DNA from: Rhizobium sp. 18065
Lineage (GTDB): Bacteria; Pseudomonadota; Alphaproteobacteria; Rhizobiales; Rhizobiaceae
DNA: 64,000 nt
Direction: 5' to 3'
Assembly (NCBI RefSeq): GCF_902706095.1
Contig: NZ_CACSJP010000001.1
Location: 620,001 to 684,000 of the forward strand
The stretch's first letter is position 1; every line of letters begins with the position of its first letter. Under the pieces are notes generated by a model. The model was not told where the DNA came from. It saw nothing but the letters and a program-made list of their open reading frames with translations, and did no database searches. This document shows, one piece after another, positions 24,878 through 34,534 of this stretch. The position numbers and the translations under genes were made by a program.

Positions 24878-25909
24878 GTGAAACTGAAGCAACTTGCTAC
24901 TGCTGCGACCATCGCACTGTCTGCCGCGTTTCTTTGCGCGCCGGCCTATGCCCAGACGGTTGAGGAATTCTACAAGGGTAATACCGTGACGCTAATGGTC
25001 TCGGCCGCACCGGGTGGTGGCGCCGACCTCTATGCCCGCGCCTTTGCGCCGTTCATGTCCAAGCATCTTCCTGGTAATCCGAATGTGGTCGTGACCAATG
25101 TGCCGGGCGCAGGCGGCCTGACGGCGGCGGCTCAGCTGCAGAACAGCGAGCCACGCGACGGTACGGTCATTGCGGCCTTGCAGAGAAACAATCTGTATCT
25201 ACCACTTGTCTCGGCCGAGAAACTTGCTTTCGATCCGCGTGCTATAAGCTGGGTCGGCAGCCTGAACAAGGAAAGCTATGTCCTGATTACCTGGGAAAAC
25301 ACCCCGGTGAAAACACTGGATGACCTATTCGCCCATCCACTGACCATCGGCTCTACTTCGTTTAACAACGAGAACCGGACTTTCCCGGCGATGATCAACG
25401 AATATCTCGGCAGCAAGATGGAGATCATTCCAGGCTACAAGGGCAATGACGAGATCGCGCTCGCCATGGAGCGGGGCGAAGTGCAGGGCCGAGCCGTCAC
25501 AACGACCAGCCTGCTGGGAGGCAATGACGCCAACTGGTTGGCTGAGGGCAAGCTGAATGTCGTTGCGCAGTTGGCGATGAGGCCAAACCCTGCGGTAAAA
25601 GATGTGCCGATGATCCTCGACCGCGTCACCGACCCCAAGGCACGCTCGGTCTTTGAATTCATGTTCCTGCCACTGGATGCCGGCCGTCCCTTCGCTGCTC
25701 CGCCCGAGGTCCCCGAAGATCGGCTAGCTGCGCTGCGTGCCGCATTCGAGGCAACGGCACAGGATCCAGGCTTCATCGCAGAGGTCGCCAAGCAGAATGC
25801 CACGGTTGAGATGATCCCAGGTCTAGAGATTCACAAGATCCTTGACGACCTCTATGCGACGCAGCCCGAAGTGCTTGATATGGTCAAGGGACTTCTTGTC
25901 TCGCGCTAG
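24878..25909 (+). CDS. tctC: Tripartite tricarboxylate transporter binding protein (TctC/Bug)
   Basis: This 343-residue periplasmic binding protein has a signal peptide (ending CAPAYAQ) and the TctC hallmark VSAAPGGGADLYARAFAPFM and NVPGAGGLTAAAQL. The start is GTG at 24878 with a GGGAGGAG site. Family members bind di- and tricarboxylates, and some bind aromatic dicarboxylates such as terephthalate. It is followed directly by the TctA-TctB membrane protein, giving a full secondary transporter. Confidence 0.92.
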   Translation: MKLKQLATAATIALSAAFLCAPAYAQTVEEFYKGNTVTLMVSAAPGGGADLYARAFAPFMSKHLPGNPNVVVTNVPGAGGLTAAAQLQNSEPRDGTVIAALQRNNLYLPLVSAEKLAFDPRAISWVGSLNKESYVLITWENTPVKTLDDLFAHPLTIGSTSFNNENRTFPAMINEYLGSKMEIIPGYKGNDEIALAMERGEVQGRAVTTTSLLGGNDANWLAEGKLNVVAQLAMRPNPAVKDVPMILDRVTDPKARSVFEFMFLPLDAGRPFAAPPEVPEDRLAALRAAFEATAQDPGFIAEVAKQNATVEMIPGLEIHKILDDLYATQPEVLDMVKGLLVSR

Positions 25910-25978
25910 CACGGCCGACGCCACTTGCCGGGGCCTCGGCTCCGGCAGTTCAACTTACAAATTCGAATAGGACGAACA

Positions 25979-28042
25979 ATGGACCCCGTCGAAAGTGTAA
26001 GCATGCTGGGCGCGGCCTGGGATGCGTTGACGATAATTGCGGATCCGATGCGCCTGGGCGTTTTGTTTCTGGCAGCGTTTCTGGGTGTGATCCTTGGGAT
26101 TGTACCTGGTATCGGAGGTCTGGCCGGCACCGCTTTGCTCCTGCCCTTCACCTTCGCCATGGATCCCTATACCGCATTCGCGTTTCTTCTCGGTTTGGGC
26201 GCCACCACTTCAACGGGCGATCCCATACCCGCGATCCTGTTCGGTGTGCCGGGCGGGGCGGGATCTGCGGCCACGGTACTTGATGGCCTGCCGATGGCCA
26301 AGCGCGGTGAGGCCGGACGTGCGCTGAGTGCCGCCTATATGTCATCCTTAATGGGCGGATTGTTTGGTGCGGTGCTGCTGGGGCTTTCGGTGCCGGTGCT
26401 GCGACCGGTCATGCTATATATAGGTACGCCGGAAATGCTGGCGATATCGATCCTGGGCCTTTCGATGGTGGCGGCCCTGTCCAGCAGTACACCTCTGCGC
26501 GGGCTCGCGGCTGCGGCGATCGGGGTCATGATCTCGATGATCGGTTCCGAACCGCGGACCGGTGCTTTTCGATGGACCTTCGAAAGCCTGTATCTGTGGG
26601 AAGGTTTGCCACTGGTGCCAGTCACGCTGGGTCTTTTCGCATTGCCGGAACTTTGCGACATGATGGTCTCGCGTCACTCGTTGAAAGGTAAACCGCTCCA
26701 GAACGTGAACCTCGGCATTGTGCAGGGTGCCAAGGATTGTTTTCAGGAGTGGTGGCTTATTCTGCGCTGTAGCTGGATCGGCACTGCGCTGGGTGCCATC
26801 CCAGGTATCGGTGGTGCGGTCGTGGACTGGGTGGCCTATGCCCATGCCGCCAAGACCGTGAAGGGTGGGGCGCAAACCTTTGGAAAGGGCGACGTACGGG
26901 GCGTCATCGCCTCGGAGAGCGCAAATAATGCCAAGGAAGGTGGCTCGCTCATCACCACAATCGCGTTTGGCATACCCGGCTCTGCTGGCATGGCGATCAT
27001 CCTGGGCGCTTTCCTGTCGCAGGGCCTCGTCCCTGGCCCCGATATGCTCACCAAGAACCTTTCGATTACCTATTCAATGGTCTGGTCCATCGCGATTGCA
27101 AACATCATTGGTGCGGGGCTCTGCTATGCTTTCAGTCCCCAGTTTGCTCGCCTGGCTACCTTGCGTTACACGCTGGTTCTGCCGGTCGTGGTCTGCATCA
27201 TCTTCATCGGAGCCTACGAGGGGTCCCGCCAATGGGGTGATCTGGTGACACTGCTGGTCCTCGGCCTTGCCGGTTGGACAATGAAGCGTTTGCGCTGGCC
27301 GCGCGCGCCGTTGATCCTGGGTGTTGTTCTGGGCGACACGATCGAGCGGCAGCTGTTCATTTCGATCCGCCTCTATGGCGCCGACTGGTTGCTGCGGCCG
27401 TTGGTGGTGATAGTCCTCGGACTTGCTCTGATCGGCATTCTTCGGCCGGTGATCACCGCGCTTCTGGCTCGACACAAGGGCTGGGACCTTAATTTTGGAT
27501 CGCCGAGGTTCTCGCTTGTTGACATTTTTCCCGTCGCTCTTCTCGCTGCAATGGCTTTTCTGTTCTGGAGGACCTCCGGCTGGAGCTGGTCTACGGCGCT
27601 GGTGCCGCAGATCGTAACCGGAGTAGCCTTCGTCGCCGTACTCGGCTCGCTGTGCAATGGGGTCTTGCGCAGGGGAATTACTGCACCCTCGGCGCTGGAG
27701 GAGGCGCGGGCCGGGGCAAGCGAGGCGATCCACATGGATCTTGTCGATGACAATGACGGATTGGCGACATCGGAAATCCTGCGTCGCGCATCGATGTTCG
27801 CTGGTTGGCTTCTGGCGTTCCTCGTCTCGATGGGTACCATCGGAATCCTTCCGACGATCCCGTTGTTCGTTGCAGGCTTCATGCGCTTCGAAGGGCGAGA
27901 GCGCTGGAGTCTCGTACTGCCGACGGCAATTGGGGTCACACTGTTCGTCTATCTCGTTTTCGACCAGCTCTTGACCATGAACTGGCCGCTGACATGGATC
28001 GGTCAGATGTTCCCCATTCTGCGTGTTATCCCGTCGGTTTGA
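25979..28042 (+). CDS. TctA large permease fused to a TctB-like domain
   Basis: This is a 687-residue membrane protein. The first about 500 residues are TctA, with VLGIVPGIGGLAGTALLLPF and the second copy ALGAIPGIGGAVVDWVAYAH, and many hydrophobic helices. From about 515 a further four-helix hydrophobic part resembles the small TctB subunit, normally a separate gene. No separate tctB is present nearby, which supports a fusion. The ATG at 25979 is preferred over a frame start at 25925. Uptake is driven by an ion gradient with the binding protein encoded upstream. Confidence 0.9.
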   Translation: MDPVESVSMLGAAWDALTIIADPMRLGVLFLAAFLGVILGIVPGIGGLAGTALLLPFTFAMDPYTAFAFLLGLGATTSTGDPIPAILFGVPGGAGSAATVLDGLPMAKRGEAGRALSAAYMSSLMGGLFGAVLLGLSVPVLRPVMLYIGTPEMLAISILGLSMVAALSSSTPLRGLAAAAIGVMISMIGSEPRTGAFRWTFESLYLWEGLPLVPVTLGLFALPELCDMMVSRHSLKGKPLQNVNLGIVQGAKDCFQEWWLILRCSWIGTALGAIPGIGGAVVDWVAYAHAAKTVKGGAQTFGKGDVRGVIASESANNAKEGGSLITTIAFGIPGSAGMAIILGAFLSQGLVPGPDMLTKNLSITYSMVWSIAIANIIGAGLCYAFSPQFARLATLRYTLVLPVVVCIIFIGAYEGSRQWGDLVTLLVLGLAGWTMKRLRWPRAPLILGVVLGDTIERQLFISIRLYGADWLLRPLVVIVLGLALIGILRPVITALLARHKGWDLNFGSPRFSLVDIFPVALLAAMAFLFWRTSGWSWSTALVPQIVTGVAFVAVLGSLCNGVLRRGITAPSALEEARAGASEAIHMDLVDDNDGLATSEILRRASMFAGWLLAFLVSMGTIGILPTIPLFVAGFMRFEGRERWSLVLPTAIGVTLFVYLVFDQLLTMNWPLTWIGQMFPILRVIPSV

Positions 28043-28077
28043 TCCCCAGACGGAATCGAAAATCGCATCCAAAAATC

Positions 28078-28107
28078 ACGGCCGCATCCCGCGAGGGAGG
28101 CGGCCGT
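28078..28107 (+). terminator. Strong hairpin after the transporter genes
   Basis: ACGGCCGC and GCGGCCGT form an 8-bp perfect stem; inside it TCCC pairs with GGGA around a GCGA loop. It begins 36 bp after the stop of the TctA-TctB gene. There is no immediate T-run, though a T-rich stretch occurs near 28138. Confidence 0.6.
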
Positions 28108-28383
28108 CACGCCGTGTTGTGTCGGCTATAGGCGCGCTTTTTTGAGTGGAAAATACATAAATATCAACGATCATTTGAAGGCGTTGTGTTTTTGCACTCT
28201 CATTTTCTTATGACCAGTGTCGCGCTTCCGATTGGCTTCAATTCGACACTCCCATTAGCTTGACGGTCAGGGAGAAGTGGCCGGACAAACCGGTACGACC
28301 AGTGGAGTGGCCGTTGGCTGCGCCAACGTTGCTGTCTTCGCTTCCGATGTCGAAACAACCGTCCGGCGTTTGCTGGGGCGCTT

Positions 28384-28401
28384 CCCGGAGTTCACTCCGG
28401 G
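28384..28401. promoter_or_regulatory. Stem-loop CCCGGAG-TTCA-CTCCGGG before the amidohydrolase gene
   Basis: A perfect 7-bp stem with a 4-nt loop ends 49 bp upstream of the amidohydrolase ATG. It could be an operator dyad, an RNA processing or stability element, or an attenuator in the leader. Confidence 0.45.
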
Positions 28402-28450
28402 AGCCGGGCCCGGCCGTCTGAGACCTATGAGGGAAAAAGGTCGAAAGCAC

Positions 28451-29317
28451 ATGGCGCAGCGAATTCACGATATCCATCCGCATGTGATCTCGGACGACGA
28501 GGTGGGCTATCCGCGCGCGCCTCTGGGGGGCAAGCAGTCGGACTGGTCCAAGGAGCACCATGTTACCATTGAGGCCATGGTCGCGGCGATGGACGAGGCA
28601 GGCGTGGTCAGCTCGGCGCTGGTCCAGGCGGCCTCCTGCTACGGATATGACAACAGCTATGTGGCAGAGGCTGTGGCCCGCTATCCCGATCGATTTACGG
28701 CGGTCGGCACGATCGACGTGCTTTCGTCGAATGCGGTTAATGTCATGGAGGGCTGGATCGCCAAAGGCGTTACGGGTCTGCGTCTCTATACCGGTGGCAG
28801 CAAACTGACATTCGACTTTTCCTGGTTGAACGACCCGCGTTCGTTTCCCGTCTGGCAGAAGGCTGGCGAGTTGGGGCTTCCCATTTGCGTTCAGTGCCGG
28901 ATGCCGGCGTTTCCCACCGTGGTCGAAATGGCCATGCGCTTTCCGCAAACACGTATCATCATCGATCATCTGGCACGTGCTGACATTACGGACGGCCCGC
29001 CATACGCAGGCGCCCGCCCGTTATTTGAATTGGCGGACCATGCCAACATCTACCTGAAGGTGACGCCGCGCACCTTCGATCTTGCTGCGTCAGGTGCCGC
29101 CTCACCCGAGACGTTTTTCCCGATGCTGGTCGGTGTCTTCGGCGCGAAGCGCTGCGCCTTCGGGTCGAACTATCCCGCATCGGAAGGCACGCTTGCGGAG
29201 ATCGTTGCCCGCGCAAAGCAAAATCTTGCCTCGCTCAGCGAAGCAGACCGGGACATGATCCTCGGCGGGACCGCTGAAATCCTTTACCCGCGCCTTGCAT
29301 CAGCCGAGGCATGTTGA
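28451..29317 (+). CDS. Amidohydrolase-2 family hydrolase (2-pyrone-4,6-dicarboxylate hydrolase-like)
   Basis: This is a 288-residue TIM-barrel metal hydrolase. The N-terminal HPHV metal motif, the strand-end histidine in IIIDHLAR and the late GSNYPASEG are typical of amidohydrolase family 2, to which the lactonase LigI belongs. I chose the ATG at 28451 because the domain starts there; an in-frame ATG at 28427 is possible. Inference from neighbours: opening of 2-pyrone-4,6-dicarboxylate to 4-oxalomesaconate, or a related lactone hydrolysis. Its stop overlaps the next gene's start. Confidence 0.78.
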   Translation: MAQRIHDIHPHVISDDEVGYPRAPLGGKQSDWSKEHHVTIEAMVAAMDEAGVVSSALVQAASCYGYDNSYVAEAVARYPDRFTAVGTIDVLSSNAVNVMEGWIAKGVTGLRLYTGGSKLTFDFSWLNDPRSFPVWQKAGELGLPICVQCRMPAFPTVVEMAMRFPQTRIIIDHLARADITDGPPYAGARPLFELADHANIYLKVTPRTFDLAASGAASPETFFPMLVGVFGAKRCAFGSNYPASEGTLAEIVARAKQNLASLSEADRDMILGGTAEILYPRLASAEAC

Positions 29318-30243
29318 TGGACAAGAACTACCCGGCCACCGGACCTGTGACGCTGACGACGCTTTTGGCCGATAATGCCAGCACGAAATCGCTGAAGACA
29401 GGGCGGATCGACAGCGATCTGGTGCGCTTCGACTATGTCGACTTCCCGCTGGTCTTCGATGGCTTCAAGCCGATGGTGCGCGAGGGCCGGTTCGATTTCG
29501 GCGAACTCGCGATCGTTACATTTCTGCAGGCGCGCCTCCTCGGTAAGCCTCTGGTGCTGTTGCCTGCCGTCATCGGCGCACGGTTTCAGCACCATTGCAT
29601 CTGCTACGACGCGCATCGCGGCGTGATAGCACCCTCGGACCTGGAAGGGCGCCGGGTCGCGGTGCGTTCCTATACGCAGACCACCGGCGTCTGGGTGCGC
29701 GGTGTCCTTCAGGAGGAGTACGGCGTCGATACCGCTCGCGTAACTTGGGTGTGCTTCGAGGATTCCCATCTGCAGGAGTTTCGTGATCCGTCCAATGTTG
29801 TCCGTGCGCAAGAGGGCAAGACCCCGCTCGGGATGCTGCTCGCGGGTGAAGTTGATGCCGCCCTTCTGGGCAGCGACATGCCCGTCGATCCGCGTCTGCA
29901 GCCGGTCATCCCTGACCCCAAGACGACCGAACTGGACTGGCACCGGCGCACAGGCGTCATTCCGATGAACCACATGGCGGTAGTCCATGCCGATCTTGCC
30001 ACGCAACGCCCCGACGCAGTTCGCGAAATCTACCGGATGCTGCTGGAAAGTCGCAACCGGGATACGCCGGCAGGAGGGGGAATGCAGATGCGCCAGTTCG
30101 GGTTGGAGGCCTTGCGGCCCTCGCTCGATGCGGCGATCCGCTTTGCCTTCGCCCAAGGCGTGATTTCGCATCCGATCGACGTGGATGAATTGTTTGACGA
30201 TACGACACGCCTACTGGGAACGCAGGCGCAACTGCCCGCATGA
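29317..30243 (+). CDS. 4,5-dihydroxyphthalate decarboxylase-like protein, copy 1
   Basis: This is a 308-residue protein of the Pht5-like family, which shares the fold of periplasmic binding proteins but is a cytoplasmic enzyme; no signal peptide is present here. Shared marks with the copies at 31165 and 35306 are FQHHCI, VRSYTQTTGVWVRGVL and the C-terminal VDELFDD. The ATG at 29317 overlaps the upstream stop (TGATG); an ATG at 29311 adds two residues. It is closer to copy 3 than to copy 2. Probable role: decarboxylation of an aromatic or related dicarboxylate, by family and context. Confidence 0.78.
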   Translation: MDKNYPATGPVTLTTLLADNASTKSLKTGRIDSDLVRFDYVDFPLVFDGFKPMVREGRFDFGELAIVTFLQARLLGKPLVLLPAVIGARFQHHCICYDAHRGVIAPSDLEGRRVAVRSYTQTTGVWVRGVLQEEYGVDTARVTWVCFEDSHLQEFRDPSNVVRAQEGKTPLGMLLAGEVDAALLGSDMPVDPRLQPVIPDPKTTELDWHRRTGVIPMNHMAVVHADLATQRPDAVREIYRMLLESRNRDTPAGGGMQMRQFGLEALRPSLDAAIRFAFAQGVISHPIDVDELFDDTTRLLGTQAQLPA

Positions 30244-30283
30244 GTGGGCGAGGCAGTCTGCACAAGGAATGGGAGGAGACAAA

Positions 30284-31132
30284 ATGGCAAGACTTAACTC
30301 GGTGATCGGCGCTTTCGAGCAGGGACGCAAGGCGTTCGGCACGTTTGCACCGGCGGACATGGAATCGGCTCTATGGGTAACCGAGGCGCCCTATGACGGC
30401 GTCATCTATGAAATGGAGCATCGCCCCTGGGATCCTGCCCAGTTGCGCGATACGCTCCAGTGGATGATCAGTCGCAAGTCTATCGCGACCACCGGCGCGC
30501 CGGCCGTCACGCCCATCGTGCGCATTCCTGCCAACGGTGGCGAGATGAACCAGTTTCTCGCCAAACAGGCGCTGGATATGGGGGCTTTTGGTGTCGTCTG
30601 GCCGCATGTCAGTACCGCCGAGCAGGCCTATAACGCCGTTGCAGCGTGCCGTTATCCCCGACGCGAAACAGCCCCGCTGTTTGAACCGCAGGGTATACGT
30701 GGCGACAGTCCCAAGACGGCATCTCGTTTCTGGGGCATAGGAGCCGGTGAGTATTACCGCAAGGCCGATGTCTGGCCGCTGGCGCCGGATGGCGAAATTC
30801 TGGTGATCCTCATGATCGAGGACCTCGCTGGAATCGCCAACCTTGATGAGATGTTGACGAAGGTTCCGGGTATCGGCGCGGTGATGATCGGTGAAGGCGA
30901 CCTTAGCCAGGAACTGGGCTATCCGCGCGAGTATGACCATCCGGAGGTGGTGGCGGCCATGGCCGAGATCGTTCGGATTTGCAAGGCACGCGGCATGCGG
31001 GTCGGCCATCCGCACGTTGGTTCGAAGAATGTCGAGAAAGTGCTGGCCGATGGCTTCGACCTGCTGCTAGCGGCGCCGGCGCGGTCTTTTTCGGCGCTCG
31101 AAACCGGACGCCGGCTTTCCGGTCGCGCCTGA
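30284..31132 (+). CDS. HpcH/HpaI family class II aldolase
   Basis: This is a 282-residue aldolase of the HpcH/HpaI/CitE-like fold. Visible metal-site segments are YEMEHRPWD, MIEDLAGIANLDEM and IGEGDLSQELG. A GGGAGGAG ribosome binding site precedes the ATG. The family cleaves 4-hydroxy-2-oxo acids with release of pyruvate. Next to two hydratases of the 4-oxalomesaconate type, it could take the place of the usual 4-carboxy-4-hydroxy-2-oxoadipate aldolase (LigK/GalC, an unrelated fold). That role is an inference. Confidence 0.85.
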   Translation: MARLNSVIGAFEQGRKAFGTFAPADMESALWVTEAPYDGVIYEMEHRPWDPAQLRDTLQWMISRKSIATTGAPAVTPIVRIPANGGEMNQFLAKQALDMGAFGVVWPHVSTAEQAYNAVAACRYPRRETAPLFEPQGIRGDSPKTASRFWGIGAGEYYRKADVWPLAPDGEILVILMIEDLAGIANLDEMLTKVPGIGAVMIGEGDLSQELGYPREYDHPEVVAAMAEIVRICKARGMRVGHPHVGSKNVEKVLADGFDLLLAAPARSFSALETGRRLSGRA

Positions 31133-31164
31133 GATCTCGAAGACGATAGAAAAGGAACTTTCCC

Positions 31165-32148
31165 GTGGCCGACACACTCCGCCTGACCATATCCGTCCGC
31201 AGCCAGGGTCATACCACGCCGTTGAAGGATGGTACCGTCACCCTCGACGGGATCGAATTCGAGTTCATCGACGTGGAACCCCAGATTGCCGCCTATCGCC
31301 GGATGGTGCGAGATCTGGAGTTCGACGTCTGTGAACTGGCGTCGACGACCTACTACATCGCCCGCTCTCATGGTGCCCCGTATACGGCGCTGCCGATCTT
31401 CTTCGAGCGCAAGTTTCACCACACCGGGCTCGTCGTCCGCCCGGATGCCGGCATCACGCATCCGAAGGATCTCGAAGGCAAGAAGGTCGGCGTTCGCGCC
31501 TATTCGGTGACAACCGGTGTCTGGACCAGAGGCGTGCTTCAGAACGAGTACGGACTCGATTGTTCGAAGGTCACCTGGGTCGTCGACGATGAGGAGCATG
31601 TGGCCCAGATGGGCCTGCCGGGCAATGTCATTCACGCTCACGACGGCCATTCTCTGGCGGATCTGATGGCGGCGGGGGAGCTGCAGGCAGGCTTCACCGC
31701 CAATGCCGGGATCGGGCGTGCCGGACCACCGACCGAGGGTTGGGCGGCCTCGGCCAAGCCGGTCGACAGCTATCCCGAATTGCTGCCTGACGGCAAAGTC
31801 GCGGAGGTGGAATGGTATGCGCGCACCGGCATCCTGCCGATGCATTCGACGCTCGTGATCCGTGACGAAATACTCGCTGCTCGCCCCGATGTTGCGCCCA
31901 AGATCTACAATGCCTTCCTGCAGGCAAAGGAGATCTACCTGGAACGCCTGCGCCTGGGCGAGGGTACCAGCAAACAGGACGAGGATCGCCGCAAGCTGAT
32001 GAAGATAGTGGGCCCGGATCCGCTGCCCTATGGCCTTGCCTCCAATCGCCCCTCGATCGAGGCACTGAAACTCTACGCTGAACAGCAACAACTGATGGCC
32101 CGCGATGTGCCTGTCGACGAGTTGTTCATCGACGAAGCAGGCTTCTGA
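31165..32148 (+). CDS. 4,5-dihydroxyphthalate decarboxylase-like protein, copy 2 (divergent)
   Basis: This 327-residue protein starts at a GTG with an AAAGGAAC site upstream. It has the family pattern KFHHTGLVV, VRAYSVTTGVWTRGVLQNEY and a late VDELFIDEAGF, but differs from copies 1 and 3 in the middle: VVDDEEHVAQ replaces their VCFEDxH, and an extra segment near GRAGPPTEGWAAS is present. No signal peptide. It probably acts on a different substrate from the other two, or is a partner subunit. Confidence 0.76.
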   Translation: MADTLRLTISVRSQGHTTPLKDGTVTLDGIEFEFIDVEPQIAAYRRMVRDLEFDVCELASTTYYIARSHGAPYTALPIFFERKFHHTGLVVRPDAGITHPKDLEGKKVGVRAYSVTTGVWTRGVLQNEYGLDCSKVTWVVDDEEHVAQMGLPGNVIHAHDGHSLADLMAAGELQAGFTANAGIGRAGPPTEGWAASAKPVDSYPELLPDGKVAEVEWYARTGILPMHSTLVIRDEILAARPDVAPKIYNAFLQAKEIYLERLRLGEGTSKQDEDRRKLMKIVGPDPLPYGLASNRPSIEALKLYAEQQQLMARDVPVDELFIDEAGF

Positions 32149-32178
32149 GCCCTTGCGCCGATTCAAGAGGATAAAGAC

Positions 32179-33207
32179 ATGATCATCGATTGCCACGGAC
32201 ACTACACTACCGCACCAAAGGCACTGCAAGGCTTCCGCGCCCGCCAACTCGAGGCGTTCAAGGCTAAGGTCGCTGCCCCTCACAAGGATGAGCTGGTGAT
32301 TTCCGACGACGAGATCCGCTTGACGCTGGAAGACAATCAGGTGCGCCTCCAGCAGGAGCGTGGAACGGACGTCACGCTTTTTTCCCCCGGTGCCGGCAAG
32401 ATGGCGCATCACGAAGGTGACGCGAAAGTGTCCCAGCAATGGGCGGAGGTTTCCAATGATCTCATCTACCGCGCGACGCAGATCTTCCCGAAAAGCTTTG
32501 TCGGCGTGTGCCAGTTGCCCCAATCGCCCGGTGTTTCGCCGGCCAATTGTGTTGCAGAGCTGGAGCGCTGCGTGACTGAGCTGGGCTTCGTCGGCTGCAA
32601 CGTCAATCCCGACCCTTCGGGCGGCTACTGGACCGATCCGCCGCTGACGGATCGATACTGGTATCCGCTCTACGAGAAACTCGTGGAACTGGAGGTGCCG
32701 GCGATGGTTCATGTCGCCTCCTCCTGCAATCCGTGTTTCCACGGCACGGGCGCGCACTATCTTGCGGCCGACACGACGGCTTTCATGCAGCTTCTACTCT
32801 CGGATCTTTTTAAGGACTTCCCGACGTTGAAGTTCATCATACCCCATGGCGGCGGAGCCGTCCCCTATCATTGGGGTCGCTACCGCGGACTGGCACAGGA
32901 TTTGAAGCGTCCGCCTTTGGCGGAACTGCTGCTGGACAATGTGTTCTTCGATACCTGCGTCTATCACGATCCTGGCGTGCAGCTTCTGACCAAGGTGATC
33001 CCGGTCAAGAACGTACTGTTTGCCTCGGAAATGATCGGGGCGGTAAAGAGTATCGATCCCGAGACCGGCCATCGCTTCGACGACACCAAGCGCTATATCG
33101 ACAACGTGCCCTGGCTGACCGACGAGGATCGCCAAAAGATCTTTTACGAGAATGTGCTGCACGTCTATCCTAGGCTCGGCGTCGCGCTGGCGCGGATGAA
33201 TGGCTGA
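32179..33207 (+). CDS. ligJ: LigJ-type amidohydrolase, probable 4-oxalomesaconate hydratase
   Basis: This 342-residue amidohydrolase-fold enzyme begins MIIDCHGHYTTAP, with the HxH metal motif; further metal or active-site histidines are in MVHVAS and IIPHGGGAVPYHWGR. The opening and overall pattern fit LigJ-type 4-oxalomesaconate hydratases of the protocatechuate 4,5-cleavage pathway, which add water to give 4-carboxy-4-hydroxy-2-oxoadipate. A general decarboxylase of the ACMSD family is the main alternative. The symbol is by family resemblance only. Confidence 0.75.
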   Translation: MIIDCHGHYTTAPKALQGFRARQLEAFKAKVAAPHKDELVISDDEIRLTLEDNQVRLQQERGTDVTLFSPGAGKMAHHEGDAKVSQQWAEVSNDLIYRATQIFPKSFVGVCQLPQSPGVSPANCVAELERCVTELGFVGCNVNPDPSGGYWTDPPLTDRYWYPLYEKLVELEVPAMVHVASSCNPCFHGTGAHYLAADTTAFMQLLLSDLFKDFPTLKFIIPHGGGAVPYHWGRYRGLAQDLKRPPLAELLLDNVFFDTCVYHDPGVQLLTKVIPVKNVLFASEMIGAVKSIDPETGHRFDDTKRYIDNVPWLTDEDRQKIFYENVLHVYPRLGVALARMNG

Positions 33208-33228
33208 TCGCAAGGTTCGGGGAACACC

Positions 33229-34467
33229 ATGATCCGCAGGTCAGCGAGCAGGATAAGGACGGCTTTTTCGGCGCTGAGCCACCGAAACTATCGCCTGATG
33301 TGGACGGGAACGCTGGTTTCCAACACGGGTGACTGGATGGATCAGGTGGCGCTGAACTGGCTGGTCGTTGCGACCACCGGTTCGCCGTTCCAGCTTGCTC
33401 TGGTCAACCTTTGCCGAGGCCTGCCAATCCTGCTCTTCGTGCTGGTCGGCGGAGCCATGGCCGATCGCCTGCCGCGCCGTCGGCTTATGATGCTGACCCA
33501 GGCGGCAGCCATGGCGCTCGCCATATTTCTGGCCGCGATGGTACTTTGGGGCGGCGCGCCGCTCTGGGCGATCCTTACTGTGGCGACGGGTCGAGGCATC
33601 TTTACCGCTTTCAACATGCCGGTCCGCCATTCGCTGATTTCCGAACTGGTGCCGAGGCACGATCTGCCGAATGCGATAGCGCTTCATTCCATGACCGTGA
33701 ACCTGACCAAGATCATCGGCCCGGCGCTGGCCGGCCTGATCATTGCCACGCTGGGTACGGGCGTTTGTTTTGTTCTGAACGCGGCAAGCTTCGTTGTCGT
33801 GATCGGATCGCTTCAAGCGATGCGCTTTCCGCCCGAGCCGACACGCGCGCCATCACTGCCGCTCGGCCGAAGCATCGCCGAGGGCGTGGCCTATGTCCGT
33901 GGCGAACGAACAGTGCTGATGCTTGTGCTGATCGCCCTGGTGCCGACATTTTTTGGTCAGCCATATCTGAGTATCCTGACCTTGTTCGCCCATGATGTCT
34001 TCCAGATCGGACCGGAAGGGCTTGGCCTGTTGATGGCCTTTGCCGCAGGCGGCTCGGTCATCGGTGCCTTGGTGCTGGCAAGTCTGCCAGGGATAGCCGC
34101 GTCCGGTTGGTGGATGATGGCTTTTCTGATCGGGTTCGGAGCCATTCTCGTTGTGTTCGCAGCCAGCCCTTTCCTTGCCGTGGCGCCCGTCCTGTTGCTG
34201 GCTGCGGGTGCGTTCTACATCGCCTACAACGCGGCCAATAACACGATCCTGCAGATGCGGGTGCCGAACGAGGTGAGGGGGCGGGTTATCTCGATCCTCA
34301 TGCTGAACCGTGGCTTGGTGCAGTTGGGTACCGCAGCAAGCGCGGGTCTTGCTGGTGTGATCGGCGCACGTTGGGCCTTGGCGATCAACGGACTGATCAT
34401 TCTGGTCTTTGGAGCGTTGGTTCTCCTGCGGGAGCGGCGGATTACCGGACTGAATGGCGGAGACTAG
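33229..34467 (+). CDS. Major facilitator superfamily transporter
   Basis: This is a 412-residue carrier with about 12 hydrophobic helices. The loop between helices 2 and 3 carries the MFS motif (GGAMADRLPRRRLMM), and the N-terminus ALSHRNYRLMWTGTLVSNTGDWMDQVAL is typical of the DHA3/EntS-like exporters. It sits inside the catabolic operon and may export a toxic intermediate or import a substrate; the subfamily favours export. Confidence 0.87.
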   Translation: MIRRSASRIRTAFSALSHRNYRLMWTGTLVSNTGDWMDQVALNWLVVATTGSPFQLALVNLCRGLPILLFVLVGGAMADRLPRRRLMMLTQAAAMALAIFLAAMVLWGGAPLWAILTVATGRGIFTAFNMPVRHSLISELVPRHDLPNAIALHSMTVNLTKIIGPALAGLIIATLGTGVCFVLNAASFVVVIGSLQAMRFPPEPTRAPSLPLGRSIAEGVAYVRGERTVLMLVLIALVPTFFGQPYLSILTLFAHDVFQIGPEGLGLLMAFAAGGSVIGALVLASLPGIAASGWWMMAFLIGFGAILVVFAASPFLAVAPVLLLAAGAFYIAYNAANNTILQMRVPNEVRGRVISILMLNRGLVQLGTAASAGLAGVIGARWALAINGLIILVFGALVLLRERRITGLNGGD

Positions 34468-34534
34468 GAGCCGCGGAAGCAAGAATGTGCCGCCGAAAGA
34501 CGGGGGCCGAAGCGAAAATCTCGGAGGACGATTT

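Larger units (their letters stand above)
28043..28450. other. Gap inside the catabolic operon, with two hairpins
   Basis: These 408 bp separate the transporter genes from the enzyme genes. They hold the terminator-like hairpin at 28078 and a stem-loop at 28384. An internal promoter is likely here, so the enzymes may form a second transcription unit. Confidence 0.5.

Noticed and set aside
30919..32757. Leftward open frame of 612 residues across three genes
   Set aside because: It lies antisense to the aldolase, Pht5-like and LigJ-type genes, all of which have clear family motifs. High GC leaves such shadows.
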